Shown piece by piece: positions 1 through 7,820 of a DNA stretch of 11,685 nucleotides. Below the pieces are notes generated by a model that saw only the letters and a program-made list of their open reading frames with translations, searched no databases and was not told where the DNA came from. The DNA comes from Gammaproteobacteria bacterium. Lineage in GTDB: Bacteria; Pseudomonadota; Gammaproteobacteria; SZUA-229. Positions within the stretch are counted from its first letter, which is position 1. Each line of letters starts with the position of its first letter. The translations under genes were made by a program, and so were the position numbers. Where the stretch lies: NCBI GenBank assembly GCA_029879605.1, contig JAOUQA010000030.1:1-11685 (forward strand). Direction: 5' to 3'.

Positions 1-1466
1 CTGATTTCCAGGAACCACTCGGATATGAAGGCAAAAAAATACAGAAAGAAGGTGAAGACCCTACCTATATTTTAGTTGATGGCTGGAAAGACAAAGCCAT
101 TGATAAAATGGGTGACCTGCTTGAAAAGTATCGTGGTTTCCGTGTCTTTCTGGACTCATGTGTAAAATGTGGTGCATGTACTGACAAGTGTCATTACTTC
201 CTGGGTACACAGGATGCTAAAAACATGCCTGTAGCTCGTCAGGATTTATTACGCAGTGTATACCGTCGCTACTTTACCTTTGCCGGAAAATTTTTCCCAA
301 AACTGGTTGGTGCACGCGACCTGACAGAAGACGTTGTCGATGAATGGTACAGCTATTTCCATCAGTGTTCAGAATGCCGTCGTTGTTCAGTATTCTGCCC
401 TTATGGCATTGATACTGCAGAAGTCACCATGGCGGCACGTGAAATCCTGGCGCATATTGGTAAAGGCCAGAAATACTCGAATGAAATTATCGGCAAGGTA
501 TTTACCATCGGTAATAACCTTGGACTTCCTGAACGCGCATTAGCTGACTCACTGGAAGGTCTTGAAGAAGACGTTGAGTACGATATCGAAGTACCGGTTA
601 AATTCCCACTGGATGTAAAAGGTGCAGATGTACTACTGGTTACTCCATCTGCTGACTTCTTTGCGGAGCCCCATGTTGATGGCCTGATTGGTTATGCAAA
701 AGTATTCCATGCCACCAACACAAACTGGACATTAAGTTCAAAAGCATCTGAAGCGGCTAACTTTGGCCTGTTTATCGGCAGCTATGAAAACATGCAACGC
801 ATTTCCATGCGTATTCGTGAAGCCGCTGAAGAACTAGGTGTTAAACGAATTGTATACGGTGAATGCGGTCACGCATGGCGTGTAGGTTACAGCTTCCTGA
901 ATACATTAGCCGGACCTTTTGATTTTCTTGATCAGAATTACCCTATTCCACAGCACATTTGCGAATTCACCAAAGATGCACTGGACCAGGGATTATTAAA
1001 TATCGACAAATCTGCTAATGATGATATGACGCTGACATTCCATGATTCATGTAATGTGGCGCGTGCTTCTGGCATGGGCAACTACCCAGGTGGTCAGTTT
1101 GATATACCACGTGCTGTTATCAAGGCAGTTTGTAATAACTATGTGGATATGGAGCCTGGCACTACACACGATGCAACCTTCTGTTGTGGAGGTGGTGGCG
1201 GTCTGCTAACAGACGATTTAATGGAACTGCGTGTCAAAGGTATTTTGCCGCGTGCAACCGCACTAAAAAATGTAGTTGAAGAAAATGGTGTAACTCATAT
1301 GGCCGCAATCTGTGCGATCTGTAAGAGTCAGTTCACCAAGGCACTTCCCTACTACGGATTTACTATGGATCAGATTGTCAGTGTTCACCAGCTGGTAAGT
1401 AACGCCATTGTTCTTGAAGGTCAGGTGACCGAAGGCGATGACGACAGCGAAGAATCAGACGATTAG
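1..1466 (+). CDS. dsrK: DsrK, catalytic-type Fe-S subunit of the DsrMKJOP complex (5' partial)
   Basis: The frame beginning at base 3 is open from the window edge, so the ATG at 108 is internal and the true N-terminus lies upstream; 487 residues are visible. DsrK is a cytoplasmic, HdrD-like Fe-S protein of the DsrMKJOP membrane complex, thought to exchange electrons with the DsrC thiol/disulfide/trisulfide. Numbering from the first full codon, there are two classical [4Fe-4S] motifs: C53-x2-C56-x2-C59-x3-C63 and C122-x2-C125-x2-C128-x3-C132. The CCG-type pattern for the non-cubane cluster follows: C288 (ECGH), C350 (HDSC), C394-C395-G396 followed by a glycine run, and C437-x2-C440. This is the HdrD/DsrK signature. 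The C-terminus is a short acidic tail. dsrL follows after 60 bases on the same strand. Family identity is firm; the catalytic role is from knowledge of homologues. Confidence 0.95.
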   Translation, partial: DFQEPLGYEGKKIQKEGEDPTYILVDGWKDKAIDKMGDLLEKYRGFRVFLDSCVKCGACTDKCHYFLGTQDAKNMPVARQDLLRSVYRRYFTFAGKFFPKLVGARDLTEDVVDEWYSYFHQCSECRRCSVFCPYGIDTAEVTMAAREILAHIGKGQKYSNEIIGKVFTIGNNLGLPERALADSLEGLEEDVEYDIEVPVKFPLDVKGADVLLVTPSADFFAEPHVDGLIGYAKVFHATNTNWTLSSKASEAANFGLFIGSYENMQRISMRIREAAEELGVKRIVYGECGHAWRVGYSFLNTLAGPFDFLDQNYPIPQHICEFTKDALDQGLLNIDKSANDDMTLTFHDSCNVARASGMGNYPGGQFDIPRAVIKAVCNNYVDMEPGTTHDATFCCGGGGGLLTDDLMELRVKGILPRATALKNVVEENGVTHMAAICAICKSQFTKALPYYGFTMDQIVSVHQLVSNAIVLEGQVTEGDDDSEESDD

Positions 1467-1526
1467 GATTCTAACAAAAGAAATTTATTTTTAACTATAC
1501 GGTTTTAAGCATATAGGAGAACAAGC

Positions 1527-3497
1527 ATGGCCACTTCCAAAGAAGACATGCAGAACAAAAACTTGACTTTCCGCCGCTTCAAAGATGGCGATAACACATG
1601 GTCAAGCATGAATGACAAGATTTTTAATGAGGATCGCTCTCACAAGTGTCCTACCTATGTGCATCGCACACCACCCTGTCAGGGCAGTTGTCCTTCAGGT
1701 GAGGATATTCGTGGCTGGCTGGATATCGTTCGCGGTATCGAAGTTGCACCAGAAGGTATTTCTAAAGAAGAATACGCTTTCCGTCGTTCTACAACTGCAA
1801 ACCCTTTCCCTGCCATGATGGGTCGTGTATGTCCTGCTCCATGTCAGGATGGTTGTAACCGTAACAACGTTGATGACTTTGTTGGTATCAACTCGGTTGA
1901 GCAATACATTGGGGACAGTGCATACGCTGGTAAATTTGCTTTTGCCGACCTACCTGCGCTGGGTGGCAAAAAAGTAGCGATCATCGGTGGTGGCCCTGCT
2001 GGCATGTCAGCTGCTTACCATTTACGTAAAATGGGAATTGGCAGTACTATTTTTGATGACCACGCTGAACTGGGTGGCATGATGCGTTACGGTATCCCCG
2101 GTTATCGTACACCTCGTGATGTTATGGATCACGAATGTCAGCGTATCCTGGACATGGGCGGTATCGAAACAAAGATGAACACCCGTGTTGGTAAAGATGT
2201 ACCTGTTGCAGATCTTGAAAAAGAATACGATGCCGTACTCTGGGCATTAGGCTGTAAGAAAGGTCGTGGCCTGTTCCTGGATAACTGGAATGAAGTTCCA
2301 AACGCAATAACTGCTGTTGACTTCCTTGAACAGTTTAACAAGGGCGAAATGAAATACACAGGTAACAAGATTGTATGTGTTGGTGGTGGTGATACCTCTA
2401 TCGACGTTGTATCTGTTTCTCGCCGTATTGGTACACTAAAAGACTACAATGAAAAACCTGAGGATTCAGCTGAAGGCCGTATTACTCATGGTGATGTTAA
2501 CGATGCCGACAAGAAACCTTGTGACAGCGTTGTATTAACTGCCCTGTTCAAACAGGAAGAAATGACAGCAGCTGAACACGAAGTTCATGACGCACTAACT
2601 GAAGGTGTTGTTATCATGAACGAAGTTATGCCAGTTGAAATCATCACTGGTGCTGATGGTCGTGCAACGGCTCTGAAACTGGTTGACTGTACTTTCGAAA
2701 ACAATACACCAGTTGCTGTTGAAGGTGGTAAAGAACACATCGTTGAATGTGACCTGATCGTATCTGCAATTGGTCAGTTCGGTGATATGGAAGGCGTTGA
2801 AGATATGGACAACGGTCGTGCATTAATTGATGCTGACAAGTTCTACCAGGTACCTGGCAAAGCAGGTCACTTCGTAGCCGGTGATATCGTACGTCCACAC
2901 CTGTTAACTACAGCGATTGGCCAGGGCTCTGTTGCTGCTGAAGCGATTGCCGCTTATGTTAACCAGGCTGAAACTAAAAAACGTCCTAAAGTTGATGTTC
3001 ATCACTTCAACCTGCTGGACAAGCTTCACGAAGCAAACATGGATCCAGAATCTTTTGCTGACAAAGGTTTTGAAGAAGACGATCAGCGTGGCACCTGCAA
3101 TAAAGACTATGCGGTTCACAACTACCAGGATCGTTCAGAGCAGGAAATTATTTCAACTGACAAGATGTTCCTGGGTCACTTTGCAGCTGAAGCACGTAAC
3201 CTGCGTACTGAAGACGTTCCTTCATCTGACGAAGTACTGGGCCACTTCCATGAGCGTATGAATGGTCTAGCTGAAGATCAGGCTGTTGCTGAAGCCGGTC
3301 GTTGCATGAGCTGTGGTATGTGTTTCGAATGTGACAACTGTGTCATCTTCTGTCCACAGGATGCTGTATTCAAAGTTAAGAAAGACAAACACACAACGGG
3401 TCGTTATGTAGATACTGACTACAGCAAATGCATCGGTTGTCATATTTGTTCTGACGTTTGCCCAACGGGTTACATCGACATGGGTATGGGTGAGTAA
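1527..3497 (+). CDS. dsrL: DsrL, Fe-S flavoprotein NAD(P)H oxidoreductase of reverse Dsr pathway
   Basis: 656 residues, about the length of A. vinosum DsrL. It is homologous to the small subunit of glutamate synthase (GltD/GltB-beta type) with an added C-terminal ferredoxin domain. An N-terminal cysteine set (C41, C51, C55, C102, C106, C110) matches the Fe-S region of that family. The FAD dinucleotide motif GGGPAG is at 154-159 and the pyridine nucleotide motif GGGDTS at 286-291. Two [4Fe-4S] sets close the protein: a cysteine-rich run C593-C609 ending in CP, and C635-x2-C638-x2-C641-x3-C645-P. In A. vinosum, DsrL binds DsrAB and passes electrons from sulfite formation to NAD+; the same cytoplasmic role is inferred here. 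AGGAGA at 1515-1520 lies 6 bases before the ATG and fixes the start. Whether NADH or NADP(H) is preferred cannot be read from the sequence with confidence. Confidence 0.95.
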   Translation: MATSKEDMQNKNLTFRRFKDGDNTWSSMNDKIFNEDRSHKCPTYVHRTPPCQGSCPSGEDIRGWLDIVRGIEVAPEGISKEEYAFRRSTTANPFPAMMGRVCPAPCQDGCNRNNVDDFVGINSVEQYIGDSAYAGKFAFADLPALGGKKVAIIGGGPAGMSAAYHLRKMGIGSTIFDDHAELGGMMRYGIPGYRTPRDVMDHECQRILDMGGIETKMNTRVGKDVPVADLEKEYDAVLWALGCKKGRGLFLDNWNEVPNAITAVDFLEQFNKGEMKYTGNKIVCVGGGDTSIDVVSVSRRIGTLKDYNEKPEDSAEGRITHGDVNDADKKPCDSVVLTALFKQEEMTAAEHEVHDALTEGVVIMNEVMPVEIITGADGRATALKLVDCTFENNTPVAVEGGKEHIVECDLIVSAIGQFGDMEGVEDMDNGRALIDADKFYQVPGKAGHFVAGDIVRPHLLTTAIGQGSVAAEAIAAYVNQAETKKRPKVDVHHFNLLDKLHEANMDPESFADKGFEEDDQRGTCNKDYAVHNYQDRSEQEIISTDKMFLGHFAAEARNLRTEDVPSSDEVLGHFHERMNGLAEDQAVAEAGRCMSCGMCFECDNCVIFCPQDAVFKVKKDKHTTGRYVDTDYSKCIGCHICSDVCPTGYIDMGMGE

Positions 3498-3509
3498 CTA
3501 ATCAGTTCA

Positions 3510-3535
3510 CCCCTGCTTACATTACACAGCAGGGG
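3510..3535 (+). promoter_or_regulatory. Intercistronic hairpin between dsrL and dsrJ
   Basis: A perfect 8-bp inverted repeat, CCCCTGCT (3510-3517) and AGCAGGGG (3528-3535), flanks a 10-base loop. It starts 12 bases after the dsrL stop. No T-run follows, so it does not look like an intrinsic terminator. It could act as an mRNA stability or processing element that sets different levels of dsrKL and dsrJOP messages, or as a partial attenuator. The stem is seen directly; the role is inferred. Confidence 0.6.
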
Positions 3536-3578
3536 CAACCTGAATAGTGACTACTAGGTGAAACTATTGGAGATTGTA

Positions 3579-4025
3579 ATGCTGCAGTTGAAACAACTCA
3601 TGCATAAATCCTTACTGGCAATGCTGGGGAGCGCGGCGCTTGCGGCCTCTTCTGTTGCTGTTGCTGATAGTGCATTACTTGATATTGCCAAAGCAAAAAG
3701 TGATCAGTGTGTAGAAGATACGGCTGAAATGCGAACAAATCATATGGAGAAAATTCTTCATCAACGTGATAAGACTATGCGTGAAGGTATTCGTACCAAG
3801 CAATACAGTCTAAAAGAATGCATTAATTGCCATGTCGAAGAAAATTCCCAGGCACGTGCCGGTGATAAAGACCATTTCTGTAGCAGTTGCCACAGCTATG
3901 CTGCTGTCACTATTGACTGTTTCCAGTGTCATGCCGACCGTCCTGCACCAGCAAGCAGAAATAGCGTGAAAACTTCTTCCTTGCAAGAAAGCACCGATAC
4001 CTCAGAAACAGGAGTATCGCAATGA
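3579..4025 (+). CDS. dsrJ: DsrJ, triheme cytochrome c
   Basis: 148 residues from the ATG at 3579. This start has GGAG at 3569-3572 with a 6-base spacer; an in-frame GTG at 3558 is upstream of that Shine-Dalgarno and less likely, and ATG 3600 is a further alternative. A Sec-type signal segment spans about residues 8-29 (polar-basic start, hydrophobic core, possible AVA|D site at 27-30). Three CXXCH heme sites follow: CINCH 81-85, CSSCH 101-105 and CFQCH 114-118. Cys44 (DQC) matches the extra cysteine that in A. vinosum DsrJ is a candidate distal ligand of the unusual His/Cys heme. The protein is periplasmic, belongs to DsrMKJOP, and is probably anchored by or released from its signal peptide. 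The stop overlaps the dsrO start by 4 bases (ATGA), implying translational coupling. Confidence 0.93.
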   Translation: MLQLKQLMHKSLLAMLGSAALAASSVAVADSALLDIAKAKSDQCVEDTAEMRTNHMEKILHQRDKTMREGIRTKQYSLKECINCHVEENSQARAGDKDHFCSSCHSYAAVTIDCFQCHADRPAPASRNSVKTSSLQESTDTSETGVSQ

Positions 4026-4780
4026 GCAAAGAAACCATAAATATTTCTCGTCGCGGTTTTGTTGAAAAAACTGCAACTACCTTTGCAGGTATCAGCATAG
4101 TACCTGGCGTATTTCTCCACCAGGTTGCCAATGCAAAACCTGCTGACCAGCCAGCAACTGCTGATAACCGCTGGGGTATGTTAATTGATACCAATAAATG
4201 TGCATCAGGCTGTACGGCCTGTGTATCTGCCTGTAACGAGGAAAATGGTATTAAAACATCTGATCATCCGAATCATGATAACCAGACCACAACACAACAA
4301 TGGATTCGCAAAGTTAAATTGCGTGACAAGCAAACGGGACATGTCGTTTCACTGCCCATGATGTGCCAGCATTGTGAACATCCACCCTGTGTTGATGTTT
4401 GCCCAACCGGTGCTTCAATGAAACGTGCTGATGGCATTGTTATGGTTGACCGTCATATCTGTATCGGTTGTCGTTACTGCATGATGGCCTGCCCTTATAA
4501 AGCACGCTCCTTTGCCCATGAAACAGTTGAAGATCCAAAAGAATATGCACCTCGCGGTAAAGGCACAGTTGAATCATGTACGCTGTGTGTACACCGTGTT
4601 GACGAAGGTGGTACACCTGCCTGTGTTGAAGCCTGTAATGAAGCAGAACATGGCGCTATGATTTTCGGTGACCTGAAAGATCCGAATAGTGCTATATCGC
4701 AGGAACTGAAGAAACATGGTGGTAAACAGATCCGTGCAGACCTGGGTCTGAACACAGGTGTTCGCTATCAAGGTATTTAA
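4022..4780 (+). CDS. dsrO: DsrO, Tat-exported periplasmic ferredoxin-like subunit
   Basis: 252 residues. A twin-arginine signal (SRRGF, R10-R11) is followed by a hydrophobic stretch to about residue 36, so the protein should be exported folded with its clusters. Four cysteine groups predict up to four [4Fe-4S] clusters: C60-x3-C64-x2-C67-x3-C71; C115-x2-C118-x4-C123-x3-C127; C147-x2-C150-x2-C153-x3-C157; and C186-x2-C189-x11-C201-x3-C205. The CX3C spacing of the first group is, from memory, usual for DsrO. The protein resembles NrfC/PsrB subunits and is expected to relay electrons between DsrJ and the membrane subunit DsrP. AGGAG at 4010-4014 lies 7 bases before the ATG, inside the end of dsrJ. 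Confidence 0.95.
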   Translation: MSKETINISRRGFVEKTATTFAGISIVPGVFLHQVANAKPADQPATADNRWGMLIDTNKCASGCTACVSACNEENGIKTSDHPNHDNQTTTQQWIRKVKLRDKQTGHVVSLPMMCQHCEHPPCVDVCPTGASMKRADGIVMVDRHICIGCRYCMMACPYKARSFAHETVEDPKEYAPRGKGTVESCTLCVHRVDEGGTPACVEACNEAEHGAMIFGDLKDPNSAISQELKKHGGKQIRADLGLNTGVRYQGI

Positions 4781-4812
4781 AGCCAGGGTAATCAAGCTTA
4801 GTTGAAATCACT

Positions 4813-6036
4813 ATGAAAAAAATACACTTACAAGAAATCGATGGAAACAGTGCAGGCTATGTCGGTCTGCTGGCCTTACTGGGTGCATTTGTACTCGGCG
4901 CATTAGGTTCGACCTACTACATGGAACATAATGGCCACTGGGTCACTGGCATGAACAACCAGATAGTCTGGGGCATGCCTCATGTATTTGCAGTATTCCT
5001 GATTGTTGCCGCATCGGGCGCACTGAATGTTGCATCTATTTCATCTGTATTTAACAAGAAGATATACAAGCCACTGGCGCCCTTATCTGCCCTGTTGTCA
5101 CTGGCTTTACTGGCAGGTGGTTTGATGATCCTGGTACTGGACCTGGGTCGCCCTGATCGTTTACTGGTTGCCATGACCTACTACAACTTCAAATCTATCT
5201 TTGCCTGGAACATGATCCTGTATAACGGTTTCTTCCTGTTCGTTGGTATTTACCTGTGGACCATGCTGGATCGTACACTCAAGCAATATACCCGTTTTGC
5301 CGGCTTTACTGCTTTCATCTGGCGCCTGATTCTGACCACTGGTACCGGTTCAATCTTCGGATTCCTGGTTGCACGCTCTGGCTATGACATGGCCATGATG
5401 GCCCCCATGTTCGTTATCATGTCATTCTCATTTGGCCTGGCAATTTTCATCCTGGTATTAATGGCATCCTATAACTGGACTGACCGTCCGCTGGGTGACG
5501 TTGTTGTTAATCGCCTGCGTAAGTTACTGGGTGTATTCATTGCAGCCGTACTGTATTTTGTCATTGTTTATCACCTGACTAACCTGTATGCCACTGAGCA
5601 TCACGGTTACGAAGCATTTATCCTGCTAGGTGAAAATGGTGGTGACAGTTATTCAAAAATGTTCTGGATTGGTCAGATTCTTCTCGGTAGCCTGGTACCA
5701 CTGGCCCTGGTATATGCCCCTGCCCTGCAGAATTCACGTAAAACACTGGCAGTCGCTTCAATCCTGGTGATTCTGGGTGGATTAGCCACCATGTATACCA
5801 TCATTATTGGTGGTCAGGCATATCCAATGGAAATGTTCCCTGGCATGGAAGTACTGGAAACGACATTCTATGATGGTCAGGCAACGGTATATAACCCGAC
5901 CCTGGCAGAAACGTTACTTGGCCTGGGTGGTATGGCGGTAGCGATGATTATTGTGGCTGTTGGTATCAAGGTACTGGGCTTCCTGCCGCAACGACTTGAT
6001 GATGCATCGATTGATCCGCATCACAAAGCCGACTGA
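4813..6036 (+). CDS. dsrP: DsrP, NrfD/PsrC-family integral membrane subunit
   Basis: 407 residues, strongly hydrophobic, with about ten membrane segments by eye (near residues 15-37, 54-76, 88-110, 127-150, 165-188, 195-217, 236-258, 287-305, 313-333 and 366-388). The position after dsrO and the NrfD-like layout identify it as DsrP, the quinone-interacting membrane partner of DsrO/DsrJ. Its local residue pattern includes LDLGRPDR (about 108-115), common to NrfD-type proteins after the third helix. The start lies 32 bases after dsrO; only a weak Shine-Dalgarno is seen. The C-terminus is charged and probably outside the membrane. It is the last gene before the terminator at 6068-6098. Quinone binding is family knowledge, not read from this sequence. 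Confidence 0.93.
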   Translation: MKKIHLQEIDGNSAGYVGLLALLGAFVLGALGSTYYMEHNGHWVTGMNNQIVWGMPHVFAVFLIVAASGALNVASISSVFNKKIYKPLAPLSALLSLALLAGGLMILVLDLGRPDRLLVAMTYYNFKSIFAWNMILYNGFFLFVGIYLWTMLDRTLKQYTRFAGFTAFIWRLILTTGTGSIFGFLVARSGYDMAMMAPMFVIMSFSFGLAIFILVLMASYNWTDRPLGDVVVNRLRKLLGVFIAAVLYFVIVYHLTNLYATEHHGYEAFILLGENGGDSYSKMFWIGQILLGSLVPLALVYAPALQNSRKTLAVASILVILGGLATMYTIIIGGQAYPMEMFPGMEVLETTFYDGQATVYNPTLAETLLGLGGMAVAMIIVAVGIKVLGFLPQRLDDASIDPHHKAD

Positions 6037-6067
6037 TCGATACAAAGACAGGATATAGTTTTTATCT

Positions 6068-6098
6068 AACGGCTCGAGGCTTGCTTCGAGCCGTTTTT
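6068..6098 (+). terminator. Rho-independent terminator after dsrP
   Basis: AACGGCTCGA (6068-6077) pairs with TCGAGCCGTT (6086-6095). One G-T and one G-C pair extend the stem around a CTTG loop, giving about 12 bp. A T-run at 6094-6098 follows. It starts 32 bases after the dsrP stop and has the standard form of an intrinsic terminator. It implies that dsrN and the genes after it are not simply read through from the dsrKLJOP transcript. Confidence 0.88.
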
Positions 6099-6134
6099 GT
6101 TTAAACAATAACAATTGATAAATAATAAAATATA

Positions 6135-6163
6135 TCCGCAAATGAACGCAAATAAACGCAAAT
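6135..6163. repeat. Left 29-bp inverted repeat arm
   Basis: Begins TCCGCAAATGAACGCAAAT and continues with one more 10-base subrepeat. It is an exact reverse complement of 6374-6402. Pairing stops at both ends: the bases just outside and just inside the arms do not match. Confidence 0.9.
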
Positions 6164-6235
6164 GTTTTATTATTGCCCTGATTGTCTCTCACGCGAAAAG
6201 GCTATTCCTGAGAAGCTAGCAGGTAGAAATAATGC

Positions 6236-6415
6236 ATGGAGATTCCCGTTCCAGAGCTAAATATAAAATTTAGCGCCTTATCTTTAATAAGGTATAAGGT
6301 TTGTGTAATGAATATTGCTGAACTCAAAATAGTACTTAGACCAGATAACAAATCAAACACATATAAAAGATTTATTTGCGTTTATTTGCGTTCATTTGCG
6401 GACGCCCCTTTTTAA
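6236..6415 (+). CDS. Doubtful small ORF inside the inverted-repeat element
   Basis: A 59-codon frame runs from ATG 6236 to TAA 6413-6415, with an internal ATG at 6308 preceded by AAGG at 6295-6298. The product would begin MEIPVPELNIKF and end with residues encoded by the right repeat arm (FICVYLRSFADAPF). It matches no family I know. The end is clearly repeat-derived, and the Shine-Dalgarno for the first ATG is poor (AGGT at 6221, 11 bases away). It is most likely non-coding, and is recorded only because it is the longest frame in the gap. Confidence 0.12.
   Translation: MEIPVPELNIKFSALSLIRYKVCVMNIAELKIVLRPDNKSNTYKRFICVYLRSFADAPF
6374..6402. repeat. Right 29-bp inverted repeat arm, abutting dsrN
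   Basis: Contains ATTTGCGTTTATTTGCG and ends in TTCATTTGCGGA, the mirror of 6135-6163. It ends 15 bases before the dsrN ATG, so it forms most of the immediate upstream region of that gene. Confidence 0.9.
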
Positions 6416-6417
6416 TC

Positions 6418-7791
6418 ATGTCCCGAATACTCATATCCGCCGCTCACAAATCCTCTGGTAAAACAACTATCAGTATCGGTCTGTGCGCAGCCCTGGCTGA
6501 AACGGGACTTAAGGTTCAGCCTTTTAAGAAAGGACCTGACTACATTGATCCAATGTGGCTCAGCCGGGCAGCAGGCCAGCCCTGCCATAACCTGGACTTC
6601 TACACCATGGAGTCAGATGAAATCACCCAGGCAGTTGTACAGCACAGCCAGCAGGCGGATATCACCATTATCGAAGGCAATAAAGGCTTGTATGACGGGC
6701 TTGACCTTGATGGTAGCAACTCCAATGCAGCACTGGCCGAATTACTGAAAACCCCGGTTATCCTGGTACTGAATGCACGGGGTATGACCCGGGGCATTGC
6801 CCCTCTCATCCTGGGTTACCAGGCCTTTGACCCGAATATTGAGATTGCCGGTGTGATCCTTAACCAGCTGGGTGGTAGTCGCCATGAAAGCAAGCTACAC
6901 GCAGTTATTGAACACTATACAGATGTTCAGGTGGTGGGTTCAGTCTATCAAAATACCAAATTATCCATCGAAGAACGTCACCTGGGCTTAATGCCCAGTA
7001 ATGAAGATGATTCGGCTGATACCAAAATCCAGCAGATTCGTGATCAAATCAAAGACCAGATCGACCTGGACAGGGTCAGGCAGATTGCTAACAGGGCTAC
7101 ACCCTTAACCATACCTGTGTTTGACACATTTTCAGCACCCAGAACAAAAGATATCCGTTTAGGCATAGTCAGGAATGATGCTTTTGGCTTTTATTATCCA
7201 GGTGACTTACAGGCACTTGAGAACGCAGGTGCCGAACTGATCTTCATTGACACCATCAGGGAAGATAAACTACCTGATATCGATGGCCTGTTCATTGGTG
7301 GCGGCTTCCCGGAAACGCGCATGGATGAACTGGCCGCCAATAACAGTATGCGTGATGATATTAAATCAGCCATTGAAAATGGACTACCCGCGTATGCTGA
7401 ATGTGGTGGACTTATGTACCTGGCTCGTAGCCTGACATGGCAGGACAAAACAGCCAGTATGGTTGGCGTAATACAGGCAGATACGGTTATGCATCAAACA
7501 CCCCAGGGACGTGGTTATATCCGTTTACAGGAAACCTCAGAACACCCGTGGCATACACAGGATGATGAAAACAGGGAAATTGCCGGCCATGAATTTCATT
7601 ATTCTGCCCTGCAAAACGTTGATCCATCTTTACGCTTCGCTTACCGTATACTACGAGGTAGCGGCATTGATGGTCAGAATGATGGCATTATTTACAAGAA
7701 CTTACTGGCCTGTTATGCACACCTGAGAGACACTCGTGCAAATCGCTGGGCCAATCGCTTTGTTGATTTTGTCAGACTGTGTAAAAATTAA
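6418..7791 (+). CDS. dsrN: DsrN, siroheme amidase (CobB/CbiA family)
   Basis: 457 residues from ATG 6418. An upstream in-frame TTG at 6376 lies inside the inverted repeat and would add a repeat-derived leader, so it is rejected. The N-terminal dethiobiotin synthetase-like domain has an ATP-binding loop, AAHKSSGKTT at residues 8-17. The C-terminal class I glutamine amidotransferase-type domain has ECGG with nucleophile Cys329, and GHEFH with histidines at 391 and 394. This is the cobyrinic acid a,c-diamide synthase family; in sulfur oxidisers DsrN is thought to amidate siroheme to the siroamide used by DsrAB. The position before dsrR supports dsrN over a cobalamin gene. No Shine-Dalgarno is visible in the 15 bases between the repeat and the ATG. 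dsrR follows after 29 bases. Confidence 0.9.
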   Translation: MSRILISAAHKSSGKTTISIGLCAALAETGLKVQPFKKGPDYIDPMWLSRAAGQPCHNLDFYTMESDEITQAVVQHSQQADITIIEGNKGLYDGLDLDGSNSNAALAELLKTPVILVLNARGMTRGIAPLILGYQAFDPNIEIAGVILNQLGGSRHESKLHAVIEHYTDVQVVGSVYQNTKLSIEERHLGLMPSNEDDSADTKIQQIRDQIKDQIDLDRVRQIANRATPLTIPVFDTFSAPRTKDIRLGIVRNDAFGFYYPGDLQALENAGAELIFIDTIREDKLPDIDGLFIGGGFPETRMDELAANNSMRDDIKSAIENGLPAYAECGGLMYLARSLTWQDKTASMVGVIQADTVMHQTPQGRGYIRLQETSEHPWHTQDDENREIAGHEFHYSALQNVDPSLRFAYRILRGSGIDGQNDGIIYKNLLACYAHLRDTRANRWANRFVDFVRLCKN

Positions 7792-7820
7792 CACTTAATA
7801 TTTAAAACTGGAGTTTATTC

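Larger units (their letters stand above)
6135..6402. mobile_element. 268-bp element bounded by perfect 29-bp inverted repeats (MITE-like)
   Basis: The left arm (6135-6163) and right arm (6374-6402) are exact reverse complements over 29 bases. Each arm is built of 10-base subrepeats: on the left, CGCAAATGAA, CGCAAATAAA and CGCAAAT. The 210-base centre has no recognisable gene but holds two adjacent small hairpins: GCTAAAT/ATTTAGC (6256-6262, 6268-6274) and CCTTAT/ATAAGG (6276-6281, 6287-6292). No target duplication is obvious. Translated, the arms give strings such as FAFICVHLRI and FAFICG, which I recall as common spurious peptides from dispersed bacterial repeats of this kind. With the terminator, this element accounts for the whole 381-base gap between dsrP and dsrN. 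That it is or was mobile is inference. Confidence 0.6.

Noticed and set aside
108..110. ATG at 108 as the start of dsrK
   Set aside because: The same frame is open to the left edge with plausible codons, no Shine-Dalgarno precedes the ATG, and DsrK proteins have sequence before the first cysteine motif; the gene is cut by the window.
3558..3560. GTG start for dsrJ
   Set aside because: It lies upstream of the GGAG at 3569-3572 that serves ATG 3579, and would add residues before an already complete signal peptide.
5914..6192. Minus-strand frame across the dsrP end, terminator and left repeat arm
   Set aside because: Its peptide is largely the reverse reading of a coding end, a terminator stem and a repeat; the FAFICVHLRI string is repeat-derived. 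No ribosome-binding site or family match.
6331..6343. 13-base match AGTACTTAGACCA shared with 11350-11362 before slyD
   Set aside because: One such match is expected by chance in a window of this length; flanks do not agree and no role is evident.
6418..7791. Cobyrinic acid a,c-diamide synthase of cobalamin synthesis (cobB/cbiA)
   Set aside because: The protein family fits, but there are no cobalamin genes nearby and the position between dsrP and dsrR is that of dsrN.
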